From contig JAAROD010000007.1 in the NCBI GenBank assembly GCA_012274445.1, positions 310,001 to 374,000 of the forward strand: DNA of 64,000 nt, in the 5' to 3' direction. Source of the DNA: Sclerotiophoma versabilis. Lineage: Eukaryota > Ascomycota > Dothideomycetes > Pleosporales > Didymellaceae. The position numbers and the translations under genes were made by a program. Below are positions 10,535 to 22,290 of the stretch, one piece after another. The notes under the pieces were generated by a model that had not been told where the DNA came from, made no database searches, and was given only the letters and a program-made list of their open reading frames with translations. Numbering within the stretch: the first letter of the stretch is position 1; every line of letters starts with the position of its first letter.

Positions 10535-12808
10535 CTAGCCTAGTTGCAGACGTCGCCGTTCAGTGCGTAGACCCAAATAATTGCTGCCTGCTGGTCTTGT
10601 ATTCGCGTCCGTCCTAACACCCACGGTGTGCTCGATTAGACCAAGTCGTTCCCACCGTCCGTTTCGCTCCCAAAGCACCATGATGATCAGGGGAAACCGT
10701 GAGTCATCTAGGACACGCGTCCGTTTATCTGCGCCTGCAAAGTAAGTGCACTGTGCCATTCCTAGAATGAGCCCAATACATTCTTCGTGGAAGACGTTTG
10801 TCGCGAGTCTGGGATCATCGTACGTGAGAGTGAAGCGGTCGCAGGCAATGTACCCCTCGGTATTGTCGGCCTCAACGAAAGCTGTGAGGCGCTTTGGCTC
10901 AATGTCTTCATCGAAGTAGTCCTGCTTGTATGTGATGGAGACTACAACAGTGAGTCCGGTGACTATGATGCTGGGAAGACAGCTGGGCGCTAACTCCTTC
11001 TTATGTAGCATGTTAAGGATGGTCTTGAGGTCCACTGGGCTGTCTGGAGATACAGGGACTGCAAACAGGAGCTTAAGGTCGTGAGTGTTGCGGATGTAGC
11101 CTTCATAATCATTACGAGGCAGAACAGCTCCGTACCATCCTGCCCACGACCAGCTTGGGAATCCGGCTCGCCTTCGAACAGGCTTGGACAGCTTCCAGCT
11201 GAGTCCGGTGATGAATTGTCCCTCTCTTGAAAGGTGATATACTGGCGGATCGATTGGATTGTAGGTAATTAGGGTATCGTTCGGCACGATTGGTATGCCA
11301 GCTATCTGCATTACCCGGCGATTGCTTCTATTCAACTTGGCCGCAACTGCCTGTTCGGTAAACGAACCGAAGATTCCAAGCATTCCGTTCAAAACATCGT
11401 CTGGATACGAGAGCTGACGTACTGTATACATGGACAAATGGTGAAACAATTGATCCAGCACGTGGCGGTGTTCATTGACCGGAAACAAACCAGGTTCGTT
11501 CCATTCGAAGAATCTTGGGCAAAGCGAGCTATGCAAAAGATGCAACGGTGTTTGCATCCCCTCATAGCAATGCATCGCTTTGCATTCAAAGTAGACTTGC
11601 TTTTCACAGAAGATGATGCGGCGTCGTGACAGAACCCCCTCCTGATACGTCCAAGCCCGAGAATTCCATCTTGAAGATATTATCTCGCCAGCAGGATCAG
11701 GGGGAATGACGGTGTATAATTGCTTGTTCAGTGTTGCAAATTTGGCTGGTAGCCGCTGTCGTTCGTGTACACCAGGTAGTCCGTAATGAGGATCATCACC
11801 AGCGGCAGCGATTATAGTTGCTTCAGCTCTTGCATAGATCTGGTCCATCTGTGATATCTGCTGACGCTGTTCTAGAACGTCATCTGGTGGTATACAGAAT
11901 CGATCAACCCAGAGATATAAGTAGCCCAACTCCCTGGTGATATTGATAGCATCCTCGACGGTCTGAGGGAATCCAGAATTTGTATCCGACTTTTTGACAG
12001 CTGGAGCCTCCACTGACTCGCCCCAGACGTAGCTAAGAGCCAAATATGTGCAGGTGTCGCCCAGTGGCACAACTTCTTTCGTCTGACAGTCGATGACTCG
12101 GGTCGAATACTTCAAAAGCCTACTGCTAGAGGCGCAGGTGTCTAAGTGATGGTGATTGCAATAATTCAGCCAGGACTTTACAATGTCAATGTCGAGGTTG
12201 GCGCCCAACACTCGAGCCTGAAAACTAGAATAGCTCCCTTGGGTGACGGTCGGTGAGATACATCCTATTGTACGAACAAAGCTTGGTCTTTGCAGTAATC
12301 CAGATGGGTCCTCAAGTAACGAATGCTCGAAGATAGTGAAGGAGATTGTTGTTGCTACCCCGGACGATGGAGGTGTGCGGCACCAAGTGCCCCCATATAA
12401 AGCCGAGGTCGGGAATGCAACCAGGTAAAAGCGCTGGCCAGGACCCTCAACTTCATTAGCAAACCGTGAGATCAGAACCGAGAAAAGGTCACATAGTGAA
12501 CATGCCGAATCCTTGACAATATCAGAAATCATACCCATCTGGAATGCCGGACCAAGCCCTTGCCGCTCGTCAATATTCGCAATCATGCGATCGAAATCGA
12601 TAGCGGCGCAGCGAGAACAAAGGCTTTCGTGTGAGATCGGGCGCGCTCCGGAGTTGGTGAATTTGGGGCCAGGCCGTGTCGAAGATGTGCGCTGTAATGA
12701 GCTTCTTCTCACAACACGTTCCAGGAAAGCACAACTCTCATTGTCAGCCGACAAGTGAAGATAAGACGATTTCGCAGCGAGAGGTAGCAATCTGGTTGAG
12801 ATCGCCAT
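10535..12808 (-). CDS. HET-domain (heterokaryon incompatibility) protein
   Basis: Single-exon frame of 757 aa starting MAISTRLLPLAAKSSYLHL. The HET domain begins near residue 255: YLALSYVWGES, then the second block ELGYLYLWVDRFCIPPDD, and the third block MDQIYARAEATIIAAAGDD, followed by GLPGV and the SRWNSRAWTYQEGVLSRR element. The N-terminal part has a Cys pair (LCSRCAAIDF and SACSLCDLF) often seen upstream of HET domains. HET proteins are filamentous-fungal NLR-associated or stand-alone factors of allorecognition and cell death. Families are large and fast evolving, so allelic function cannot be assumed. The gene stands alone; no partner allorecognition gene is adjacent. Confidence 0.92.
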   Translation of the reverse strand: MAISTRLLPLAAKSSYLHLSADNESCAFLERVVRRSSLQRTSSTRPGPKFTNSGARPISHESLCSRCAAIDFDRMIANIDERQGLGPAFQMGMISDIVKDSACSLCDLFSVLISRFANEVEGPGQRFYLVAFPTSALYGGTWCRTPPSSGVATTISFTIFEHSLLEDPSGLLQRPSFVRTIGCISPTVTQGSYSSFQARVLGANLDIDIVKSWLNYCNHHHLDTCASSSRLLKYSTRVIDCQTKEVVPLGDTCTYLALSYVWGESVEAPAVKKSDTNSGFPQTVEDAINITRELGYLYLWVDRFCIPPDDVLEQRQQISQMDQIYARAEATIIAAAGDDPHYGLPGVHERQRLPAKFATLNKQLYTVIPPDPAGEIISSRWNSRAWTYQEGVLSRRRIIFCEKQVYFECKAMHCYEGMQTPLHLLHSSLCPRFFEWNEPGLFPVNEHRHVLDQLFHHLSMYTVRQLSYPDDVLNGMLGIFGSFTEQAVAAKLNRSNRRVMQIAGIPIVPNDTLITYNPIDPPVYHLSREGQFITGLSWKLSKPVRRRAGFPSWSWAGWYGAVLPRNDYEGYIRNTHDLKLLFAVPVSPDSPVDLKTILNMLHKKELAPSCLPSIIVTGLTVVVSITYKQDYFDEDIEPKRLTAFVEADNTEGYIACDRFTLTYDDPRLATNVFHEECIGLILGMAQCTYFAGADKRTRVLDDSRFPLIIMVLWERNGRWERLGLIEHTVGVRTDANTRPAGSNYLGLRTERRRLQLG

Positions 12809-13744
12809 GGATGTAACAATGCGGTTTGCTGGCTTCGAGGCTTTCAGTGTGGTCGAGACGGTTGGCGATCAGGGTTACTAGCCTACGTCAGGGGAAATGA
12901 TTATGTGTTTTCCAGCGTTGAGAGATAAGGTAGGCCACGAAGAACAGATGGGGCAGCTGTGCTTACGCAAGAAGCCTAAAACGTCGCTGCCTAGACAATG
13001 AAACCACGTGCCATGCAATCAACCTTAGCTTGCGTTCGAACACGTCAAATCCATAACGTGTCGAAGACTGAGAATGACAGAGATATGTCGATTTCATGCT
13101 ACTTGTTTATGTCCTCGTTAGGCCAGAAGCCTTGTACGGCCCTTCCTCCATCTCACAAATCCTAGATCGATCTAAGCACTCACAGGCCCCATGCGCAATT
13201 TGGCGGGCATCGATATCTAATCCACTCGAAAACAGCAAAGCACAAACGACACTACTTCAGTGTCGATTCCACCTCCCAACGCCTCGCATTGCATTTTATG
13301 CCAAAGAAAGCTCGAAGCCCCAAATTATGCGTCATAGGGGATAAACAAAAGCCCAAAACTCCCCGCAAATGATGTAGTATGGATGCAGATATCGCAGCTG
13401 AAGCAAAAAGGTTTTTGGGTGCCGTGCATCGAGCGACAGCTTGGTGTTGTACAGTTTCTTTCTGAATGAAAGGGGCGCAAAGACATTAAACACGGAAAGC
13501 AGCGTGAGAGTCGTGAAGCAGGATCGATGGAACCGGCGTGGGCCTAGCGAAAGGAACGCCGTGGGAATCGGAGCTGCAGTACAAGACCAGCCGTGGGGTA
13601 GTGCGAACTTTTAGTGAAGCAGTCTAGAGGGCTGCTGAATCACCAAAAGTTAGCCATCCGCGAAGCGAACACAACTTTTATACAAAGCAAGGCAAGAACC
13701 TTAGCTTACATGAACATGTTCACTCTCACACTTGAGGGCTACCT
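12809..13744. other. Intergenic between HET gene and RPB1 3' end
   Basis: About 930 bp. Short frames at 13096-13344 and 13614-13814 lack family resemblance and conserved composition. The distal part is likely the HET promoter, and the part next to 13745 is the RPB1 3' UTR. Confidence 0.45.
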
Positions 13745-16700
13745 TTACTGCTTCGGGGATCTGATAAAAGTTAGGAGCTGTTGGCAGATAGAAGTCTACA
13801 ACTATAATCGGTAAACTTACGAAGGCGAGTAAGACGGGCTAGTAGGCGACCACTTTGGCGAAGACGCCGAGTATGGTGCCGCACCCGGTGACGTGGGAGA
13901 GAACTTGGGCGACGTGGGCGAGTACGCTGCGTTGCCGGTGGGGCTTGTGGGAGAGTACTGCGGGCTGGCAGGGCTGTATGCCGGCGAAGTGGGCGAAGCG
14001 GGCGAGCGCCTGTCGTTGTTCGCACCGAACTGCGGACTCGTGGGGCTGTAGGCTGGCGACGTTGGGCTGTACGCAGGCGACGTCGGGCTGTAGTGCGGTG
14101 AAGTCGCACCTCGGTGGGCCGGCGAAGTAGGGCTGTAGCTTGGTGACGTCGGCGAATAAGATGGCGATGTCGGTGAGTAGCTGGGAGAAGTTGGCGAGTA
14201 TGAAGGCGAAGTGGGAGAGCCATATGCCGGAGAAGTTGGCGAATAACTCGGCGATGTAGGCGAGTACTGGGGGCTGGTAGCCGCATAGCCGGGTGATGTG
14301 GCACCAAAGCGCGGGCTGCTGATGCCTGGCGAGGTGGGAGAATATCCGGGTGAGGTTGGCGAGTATCCCGGCGATGTCGGGCTGGCGCCTGAGAAGCCTG
14401 GCGACATTGGGGCGTAGCCTGGGCTTCTGCCTGATGTGAATGGACTAAAGCCACCGTCGTTGAAGGTGGGCTGGTACTCGCTGAAACCGCCAGTGTTGTC
14501 GCCACCTGCAGCAGCAAGAGGAGAGAAAGAGGCGTCGTAACCGCCCATGCCCATGCCGCCCTCGTACGTTGGAGATCCCAGGTCGTACGGGGTAGCAGCG
14601 CCGCTATCGAGGTAATTACCGGCGGCTGCAGCACCACCCATGACCCTCGAGTTGTCCTCCACCATGGTCAGAAGCATAGAATTGTCCATGACAATGTCGA
14701 ATTCTCCAGTGCCCATGGGTGCCAGCTGCCCGAGCATAATGTTCTCAGAGACACCACGGCAGTCATCCAATTCACCAAAGCCGGCAGCCTCAAGAAGAAT
14801 CTCGACCGTCTCCTCGAACGAACAACGCATGAGAGCTCCAGTATCGTTGCGATTGATGCCGTGACGAGTAATAGCCATAAGTAAGCCACGCTGTGTCATG
14901 ATGTCGACAAGAAGCGCCATGTGACGGTGGTTAACGTAGGAACCATCGAAAGACAGCACCATACCCAACTCCTTAAGAAGACCAGCACGAGCTGCTTCAA
15001 TACCGAGAACACCGAGAATCTCGATGAAGGAGTTACAGTATGTCTGAGTGGAGTTGACTCCGTCGATGGCAAGAACATCGGCCAAAGCAGTACCGGTGGT
15101 ATCCAGAACCCACTCGTTGCAACGATGGTCGCTCTTAGAAAGGATCAAAGAGCCATCCTCGTTCTCAGCAACGACCTTCAGCTCTCGGATGAAAGCACGC
15201 TCAATACCACGGACTCCACGAAGGGTAACATCGTCGAGAAGATGCTTCTCGAGCTTACGCATCCATCGCTCATCGCGCTCATCTTCGTCTTCCTCGTTCT
15301 TTTCAAGGTTGTGATCCCAGATGAATCGAACACGAATAATCTGCTCATCCGCGTTCTCGTCACTGAAAATTACAGCCAGATTGGGCTTGAACTCCTCCTT
15401 AATAGTGTTGGCCACTTCGGAAATGGAGATGTCCCTGTCAAGCAGCTTCTTGCGGTCCAGGACGATACGAAGGAGCCACTTGGACTGCTGCTCGATGTTC
15501 TCTTCACCTTCGCCAAAGACGTAGTACGATTCAACCATGTCTTCGTCTTCCTCGATAAGTGTTTCCTTAATCTGCGGGTCGTAGTACAGCTCCACAGCGT
15601 GCGTAAGCGAACGAAGAGTGGTGAGCTCAATGCGGGATCGTAGAAGCTTAGCAGCTTGCTGGTTTCCACGTTTGTCTTCCTGCCTGACGAGCATAGACGG
15701 TGTCTTGATGTTCGCTGCAATGTTGAGAATTTCCTTGAGGCGGGGCACACCAAGCGTGACGTTCTTAGAGGACACACCAGCAAAATGGAAAGTGTTGAGT
15801 GTCATCTGGGTGGCGGGCTCACCAATAGACTGAGCCGCCAGAACACCAACCATCTCACCAGGAGCAACAGCAGCCTTGAGGAAGCGCTCCTCAAGCTCAC
15901 CAAGGATGTAATCCAGAGCCTTCTTGTTCAGACGGTACTCAACAACAAGGCGCTTGAACGCAAGACGAGAGCGTAGATGCGACTTGAATAGGTAGGTCGC
16001 ACTCGCCTGGGCTTCCTTCGAGATTTCATCGTCGCCACGAATGACCACAAGGCGATCCAAAAGCTCGCGAACCTTAGTAATGGTCTCGATTGGATGAAGG
16101 TTGCTGCGGTCTTGTTGTGGCTTGATGCCGAAGCGGGCTTGCGCAGACTCAATCATACGTTGGATGTTGAGAGGAAGCTGGAACTGCTGACTGTCATCAT
16201 CGTCAATGACGCCACGAAGGTATCCGCGATCAATCTTGATCTGCTCAAATTCCTCATCGAGGTATTGTTGAACCTCGACGTCACCCTGGATCTCGGCTGC
16301 AACTTCGAGTTGGCTAGTTGGGATAGGGGGCTTTCCCGTAGTGACAACATCGAGCTTAAACTGCTTCTCGAACTTCGCATCTGAAGATGTGATGATATCG
16401 AGCTTCTGCTTCTCGATGTGCGCGCCATCGAGACCATCCTCACCGTACACAAACTCCACGATATCGCCCATGGAGTTACGAACAGTACCGTCGTACTTGA
16501 CCATGACATCTTCCAGCGCCTTAACAAGACGACGCTGAATGTAACCTGTTTCGGCAGTCTTGACAGCGGTATCGATGAGACCTTCACGACCAGCCATGGC
16601 GTGGAAAAAGAACTCCGATGGCGTAAGACCACGTAGGTACGAGTTCTCGACGAAACCTCGGGACTCTGGCGAGTAGTCATCCTTGGTGAAATGAGGTAGA

Positions 16701-19196
16701 GTCCGATACTTGAATCCGTATGGAATACGTTGACCTTCGACGGCTTGTTGACCGACAAGGGACACCATCTGCGAAATGTTGACAGTAGAACCCTTTGAGC
16801 CAGAAATGACAGTGTTGACGACGTTGTTAAAGTGCTTCAAACTGTTCTGAGCAGCAGTACCACCACCCTCACGACCTTCGTTGAGAAACTTCTGTACCTT
16901 CGACTCGAAAGTACCGCGAATTGTCATACCTGGCAGCGGCTCGAGCTTGTCTTGAGTGGCCGTAAGAATAATGTCTTCGACATCCTTCTTGGACTTGGCA
17001 ATGCACTCGGCAATCTTCTCAGATGTAGCCGGGTCAGGAATGGCGTCACCCACACCCATACTGAAACCGTGGTGCAACAGCCAGTAGCACACAATCCGCT
17101 GACAAGCGTTGAAGAAGGCAACAGCATCATTGGGACCAAGCTCGTTGAAGATGATGTGAATAACACCACCAGCCGTAGCACCAACGACCTTCTTCGTGAT
17201 CTGTCCGAAGATGAGCTGGCCGCCCATGATCATCAGACTTTTATCAGCAATATCGTTCCAGGGCCCAGGCCTTGAGTCATCGTCGAGCTTGACAATGTTG
17301 ACCTCCTTGGCAATAGCCATGCTCATGATCTGCTTTCCGGTCCAGAGGGGACGAGGCTTCAAGATTGCAGGTTCTGGAACAACACCATCCCAGTCTGGCA
17401 CCCACATCATGATGTTCATGACTTGTTCGATAGGCAGGAACGTATCACGACGGGTCATCTTGTAGGCACCCAGCAGAGTGTCCTGTACGATACCCATCAG
17501 GGGCGAATTCTTCTGGGGTGACACGATCTGCTTGGGGACCATGCACAAATTTTGAATCTCAGATCGAGTCTCGTCGCTCTGAGGGACGTGAAGATTCATC
17601 TCGTCACCATCAAAATCGGCGTTGTATGGTGATGTGACGGACAAATTGAGACGGAAGGTCGAATATGGCATGACCTTGACGCGATGACCCATCATGGACT
17701 CCTTGTGAAGAGACGGCTGACGGTTGAAAATGATAACATCGTCATCATTGATGTGGCGTTCGACTTTCCAGCCGTACTGCAGTCGCAGGTCGTCGAGGTT
17801 CTTGTTGTGCTTAAGATCGAGACGTACTCCATCGGCCTTGATAACGTAGTTGGCACCAGGATGCTGGTTAGGACCATTGCGTACCAACGCAGTCAATTTG
17901 CTGATATTGAACTTGGTAACAACCTCGGGGTAGGTGAGCGTGCGAGCAATCGAACGTGGCACACCGACCTGGTCCAGCGACAAGTTGGGGTCACCGGTAA
18001 TAACAGTACGTGCGGAGAAGTCGACACGCTTACCCATCAAGTTACCTCGAAGGCGACCCTCCTTGCCCTTTAGACGCCCACGAATGGTCTTGAGCGGACG
18101 GCCAGACTTCTGCATGGCCTGTGGTACACCGTTTGCGTCGTTGTCCATGTATGTTGCGACGTGGTACTGGAGCAGAGTGTCGAACTCAGTAAGGACGTGC
18201 TGCGGTGAGCCATCCTGGATACACTGCAGGACACGGCTGTTGGCGCGAATGATGTCACCCAGCTTGTAAGTCAAGTCATCCTCACCACGCATACCCTGTC
18301 CTGTACCGTCAACCGAAATACTAGGGCGGACTGGTGGTGGGGGAACAGGCAGCACAGTCATAATCATCCACTCCGGACGAGCGTAGTCCTTGTTCAGACC
18401 GAGAGTCTGAAGTGTCTCGTCGGTGAGCAGCTTGAAGATGTTGAGTGCCGTCTGTGGGCTAATGACTTCCTTGCGGTCACCCTGACCATCGTCCTCATCC
18501 TTCTTCTTTTGCTTCCATGTGCCGGTAAGCTTGAGACCTTCCTTACGGATAGTGTCTGGCTGCGGGTTGCCACAACCGCCGTGGGGACGACGGGGCTTCT
18601 TAGGGTCATCTTCAGTGGTGTCCTGCTCGCAGACTCGCCGTGTGCGGGACATGCGCCAGATCTTATCGAATCGCCGCTTCGCATCCTTGGTCTTCATAGC
18701 CTGATCCCAGTCTGGATGGTTCTGGCAGTGGCAGTCAGTACAAGAAGTTCAAACGCCTGAAAAGTTCGTCTTCACGAGGAAGACTTACGGTATCGGCGAG
18801 GATCAAGCCACAGCTGTGGCACACCGTCTCAAGAATCTTCTTGATCTTGACCACAAAACCTAAAAAGGTCAGTAACATGTCAATGCACACTCAGCAGAAG
18901 TTTCACCCACCAACATGGAAGACAGGAGTGGCCAGCTCGATGTGGCCGAAATGCCCAGGGCAGACCTGAATATCCTCCTTGCACGTCGCGCAGGAATACA
19001 TGCGGTCGATGGTACCGAGCTTGGGGTCGTTGAGACCTTGTTCGCGTGGCTTCTTGTTGTCCTCGTCCATGGTCTCAGGGTAAATGATGTGCACCACACT
19101 CATGGCCTTGATCTCCTCGGGGGAGAGCAGCCCGAACTGGATCTCCTTGATAGTCCTGAGCGGACATTTCGATACTGCTGGCGCGCCGGGCGGCAT
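13745..19196 (-). CDS. RPB1: RNA polymerase II largest subunit (Rpb1)
   Basis: Model complement(join(13745..13760,13821..18721,18789..18859,18911..19196)), 1757 aa, close to yeast (1733). It begins MPPGAPAVSKCPLRTIKEIQ. The clamp zinc site is CATCKEDIQVCPGHFGH plus CHSCGL, the second made by joining exons 1 and 2. The catalytic loop YNADFDGDEMNLHVP carries the three Mg-binding aspartates near residue 490. The bridge-helix region follows, then the trigger loop with QMTLNTFHFAGVSSKN. The C-terminal domain has canonical and variant YSPTSPS heptads from about 13830 to 14430. The last intron (13761-13820) has donor gtaagt and a CTAAC branch, ending cag. It overlaps a TAA that would end the unspliced frame, and splicing replaces it with a SPKQ end. 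Gene identity is certain; only the last exon is a prediction. Confidence 0.97.
13830..14430 (-). repeat. CTD heptad-coding tandem repeat
   Basis: In-frame repeats of the 21-nt YSPTSPS codon unit at the 3' end of RPB1. They are a mix of perfect heptads and degenerate ones interrupted by inserts such as GANNDRR and TGNAA. Codon-level repetition also opens long antisense or shifted frames over this stretch, which are not genes. Confidence 0.9.
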
Positions 19197-19818
19197 ATTG
19201 GCGGTATTGAAGCGTGTTCGTGGAGATGAGTTTCGCTGAGGATCGTTTTATCGATCTAGGCGGCCGGGTGAAGGCGTCTGCGGATAGCCACAACGGGCTT
19301 CTCGTCCGCGTATTAGGAGGTTTATAAAGGTGCCGTAGTAGCTAATGCGCCTGGTGGCCGCGCTCGCAAATGGAGCTGATATGCCGTGCGCGCTGGAAGT
19401 GATGTGGTGGAAGAATAGCGCCTGGGGGTGGAGGCTGCTCAGGCTCGGGGGGCTCGCTGCGGTCGCGCCTGCTGCTGACGTCGTGCGCGCGCGATTAGAG
19501 CTCGCCGATGAACTCGAGCGTGCTGGCGGAGGTAGAAGACGCGCTCTGGGAGGGCAGAACGGTCGCGGGTAGATGGGGGGATGGTGGTGGGAGTGGGTGG
19601 GCGTGCTGTATCAAAGGGCGCTGTTCAAAGGCAGAAGCGGCGAGTCGAGGTGCCAAGCCACACTAGCGCGGACTTGTTCTGTCGCAGCGCAACACAACGC
19701 AAATGGGACACGGCGACGCGTGCATTGTCTTTTATCTGCGCGCATGGACAGCAGCCCCGGTTTCGAAGATGCTGCCAGCTGAGCACGGCACTTCCCTGCA
19801 CCCCGCACCGCCTTGAAG
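19197..19818. promoter_or_regulatory. Shared divergent promoter of RPB1 and SWD1
   Basis: A 622-bp GC-rich interval separating the start codons of two divergently transcribed chromatin and transcription genes. Open frames within it (for example 19345-19572) are composition-driven and lack family resemblance. Confidence 0.55.
19321..19329 (-). promoter_or_regulatory. TATA-like element upstream of RPB1
   Basis: On the minus strand the sequence reads TTTATAAA about 125 bp upstream of the RPB1 start codon. Position and sequence are compatible with a core promoter element, but no transcription start data are available. Confidence 0.35.
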
Positions 19819-21360
19819 ATGAACCTGTCGCTAGTCGACCCTTTTGTCCTCGCACAGGACTGCCCCGATGTCATCACAGGCCGCCTACGTGAGTGCGCTG
19901 CATCTGCTGTCTCGGCGCACATAGCTCACAGTATGCAGGCAGTGGCCACTCCACGTCCATTCGCTTCAGCCACCGCGGCGACCTGCTTGCCTCTGGACGT
20001 GTAGGCATACTCTACTATATAATAATTGGGCAAAGCTAACGCCACATAGCATGATGGCATAGTCGTAATCTTCGACATCGAGACTAATGGCGTCGCCCGC
20101 AAACTGCGCGGCCATACCCGCCAGGTGCAGTCGCTGAGCTGGTCCACCAACGACCGCTACCTACTGAGCGCTGGGCAGGACTGGAAGTGTGTGCTATGGG
20201 ATTTGCAGGATGGCTCGAGAGTGCGCACTGTACGCTTCGAGGCTGCTATCTTTATCGCCGAGCTGCACCCCAAGAACCACATGCTCTTCGTCGCCGCCCT
20301 CTTCGAAGACCAGCCAGTTATTGTCGATATGACCGAACAAGTCCCCGTCAAGCATCAGATCCCCTCAGCACCCCGTCGCTCCCAAGTTGAGCGCGACAAC
20401 GCAACAGAGAAGCAGGCCGCGCAAGATGCCAAGCAGACAACCACAATGACTCTATTCACGCCTTCTGGAAAGCACATCATTGGAGGGACGAACAAAGGGT
20501 GGATGAACATTATCGACACTGAGACACACGAGGTCAAGTACTCGTATAGGGTAACCAACAACATCATCGTATACATTCGTTTGACTCCTTCCGGACGCGA
20601 CATTGTGGTAAATGCGAGCGACAGAATAGTACGCACGCTGCATCTACCCGACTTTAGCGACCCCAAACTTGACTTCGATACCCTCCAGCTTGAGGTTGAG
20701 CACAGATTCCAGGATCTGGTGCAGAGGTTATCCTGGAACCACGTCTCCTTTAGTCCGAGCGGCGAGTACGTCACGGCATCGACGTGGATGAACCACCACA
20801 TCTACGTCTGGGAACGAGGGCAAGGCAGTCTCGTCAAGATTCTAGAAGGTACAAAGGAAGAGTTGTCGGTGGTTGAATGGCACCCATCACGACCGTTCGT
20901 TGCGGCAGTTGGTGTTGATTCTGGTCGAATCTGGCTGTGGTCTATTCTGCAGCCCCAGCGTTGGTCTGCTTTAGCGCCTGATTTCGTCGAAGTCGAAGAG
21001 AACGTCGAGTATATCGAGCGAGAAGACGAGTTTGACATTCAGCCACTCGAGGAGTTACACAAGCGCCGACTCGACCAAGAGGACGAAGAGGTTGATGTAT
21101 TGACCGTTGAGGATAAGGGGTCAGCTGCCGAAAATGGGGCCGTGGACGGGGAGCCAGAGTTTATGATGCCGGTGATTTTGGATATCGAAAACAGTGATAG
21201 CGAGGATGAGGTCGTTGCAGTCGGGGCTGGTCAGTTCAGACGCCGCAGCCCCGGTGCTGGGCGAGAGTGGATGAACGATGATGAAGTAGCAGTCAGCGGA
21301 GACGAACGCAGAGCTAATGGCACAACAGTGCAGAACGGCACGAAGAGGCGTCGAGGCTGA
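19819..21360 (+). CDS. SWD1: COMPASS (Set1 complex) WD40 subunit Swd1/RbBP5
   Basis: Model join(19819..19888,19939..20000,20050..21360), 480 aa. Introns of 50 and 49 bp are in phase 1 and 0; the second has a gctaac branch. The product starts MNLSLVDPFVLAQDCPD and enters WD repeats (SIRFSHRGDLLASG, GIVVIFDIETNGVARKLRGH, VQSLSWSTNDRYLLSAGQDW, LFTPSGKHIIGGTNKG, VSFSPSGEYVTASTW). An acidic tail after about residue 380 holds EVEENVEYIEREDEFDI, the segment that in RbBP5/Swd1 relatives contacts the other WRAD subunits. Swd1 is a core subunit of the nuclear H3K4 methyltransferase complex. Length and repeat order match the family well. Confidence 0.92.
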
Positions 21361-21676
21361 ACAACAGCATACAAAAGAGCGCCTCAAGATAGAGGTTTGC
21401 AAGGGTGAGGAAACAGGAGGCACCTTCACATCGGCTAGCCAGCTTTCTCACTTAGCAGAGCAATTTAAGCATAGGCGAATAGATACCCACACTAAATGAA
21501 AAGAAACGTTGCATAATTCCCATTTTCGTTTCATGTCTCGATAATGTCACTCACGCCTTACCAGCGATCTCTCATACCGAGACTCATCTACAATTTGGCC
21601 CCACATCATGCCCCACACGCCAGCAAAAAGTCAGCACCATCACCAGGGGTCGTGACGGACGCAAAAAGAATGTTTT
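21361..21676. other. Intergenic between SWD1 and tRNA-Tyr
   Basis: Probable SWD1 3' UTR. On the minus strand, T5 at 21662-21666 lies 11 nt past the tRNA-Tyr 3' end and probably serves as its Pol III terminator. Confidence 0.5.
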
Positions 21677-21764
21677 TCTCCGCTCCCAGAATCGAACTAG
21701 GGACCTTTCGATAACAATGAAGCTATTACAGTCGAACGTGATAAACCAACTACACCAAGCGGAG
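21677..21764 (-). tRNA. tRNA-Tyr(GTA) with a 13-nt intron
   Basis: On the minus strand the acceptor CTCCGCT (from 21764) pairs perfectly with AGCGGAG (to 21678), discriminator A21677. The D arm is GTG/CAC around a TAGTTGGTTTAT loop. The anticodon stem TTCGA/TCGAA encloses CTGTAA-intron-A, with GTA as anticodon at 21729-21727. The intron is 21713-21725 and interrupts at the canonical 37/38 site; G at its third-last position can pair with C32. The T arm is CCTAG-TTCGATT-CTGGG with one G-T pair. An intron in tRNA-Tyr is normal for fungi. Confidence 0.93.
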
Positions 21765-22290
21765 TAATGCAACCCGAGGGTTACGCTTGTCTGATTGATG
21801 ATCATGTGACAGCTTTTGTACTTATATACTTAGTTTTAATAAAGCGGCTCCCTGTCTTCACAACAACGCTATTCTTGCATCGAGAAGTAATCGACGCTTC
21901 CACCATCGCATTCGGGCAGCCCGCCATGCCCAAGTCGGAACAACGCAACACGACCGAGCGAGGAACAGTTCCGCTCTGTCTGCGAATCTGGTTTCCAGAC
22001 TTGGACAGCTCTGCGCTCCTTTCCTAGGGAGAATCGCGCGCTGCCTGCTCATTGTCTCTCTCCACAAGAAGCTTTTTCTGGACATCTGCCCTTCCCACGA
22101 ACCGTAAGTCTGGAACATGATGAGCACCAGGCTCCGATTACTGCATCGTCACTATGGGGCTCAATGGCACCCACTTGCTGTTGCGGATTGTCGTCATTGG
22201 AGCAATAGGTACAGATTGGTGTGACAACGCAAGAACCGGCACAGCTGTTGATCCCCGAGGCCGCCCAGGACACCATCTGCTATAGATCTT
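21765..22290. other. Intergenic, no supported gene
   Basis: AT-rich just upstream of the tRNA-Tyr and otherwise mixed. Short frames on both strands show no family resemblance. The right part may be the decayed 5' end of the relic gene that follows. Confidence 0.35.

Noticed and set aside
13771..14637. 288-codon minus-strand frame over the RPB1 CTD
   Set aside because: It is a shifted reading of the 21-nt heptad repeat (His/Arg/Pro-rich) and shares its bases with a certain gene.
14921..17275. Several plus-strand frames (up to 240 codons) opposite RPB1
   Set aside because: They follow the codon structure of RPB1 in antisense and show no domain pattern.
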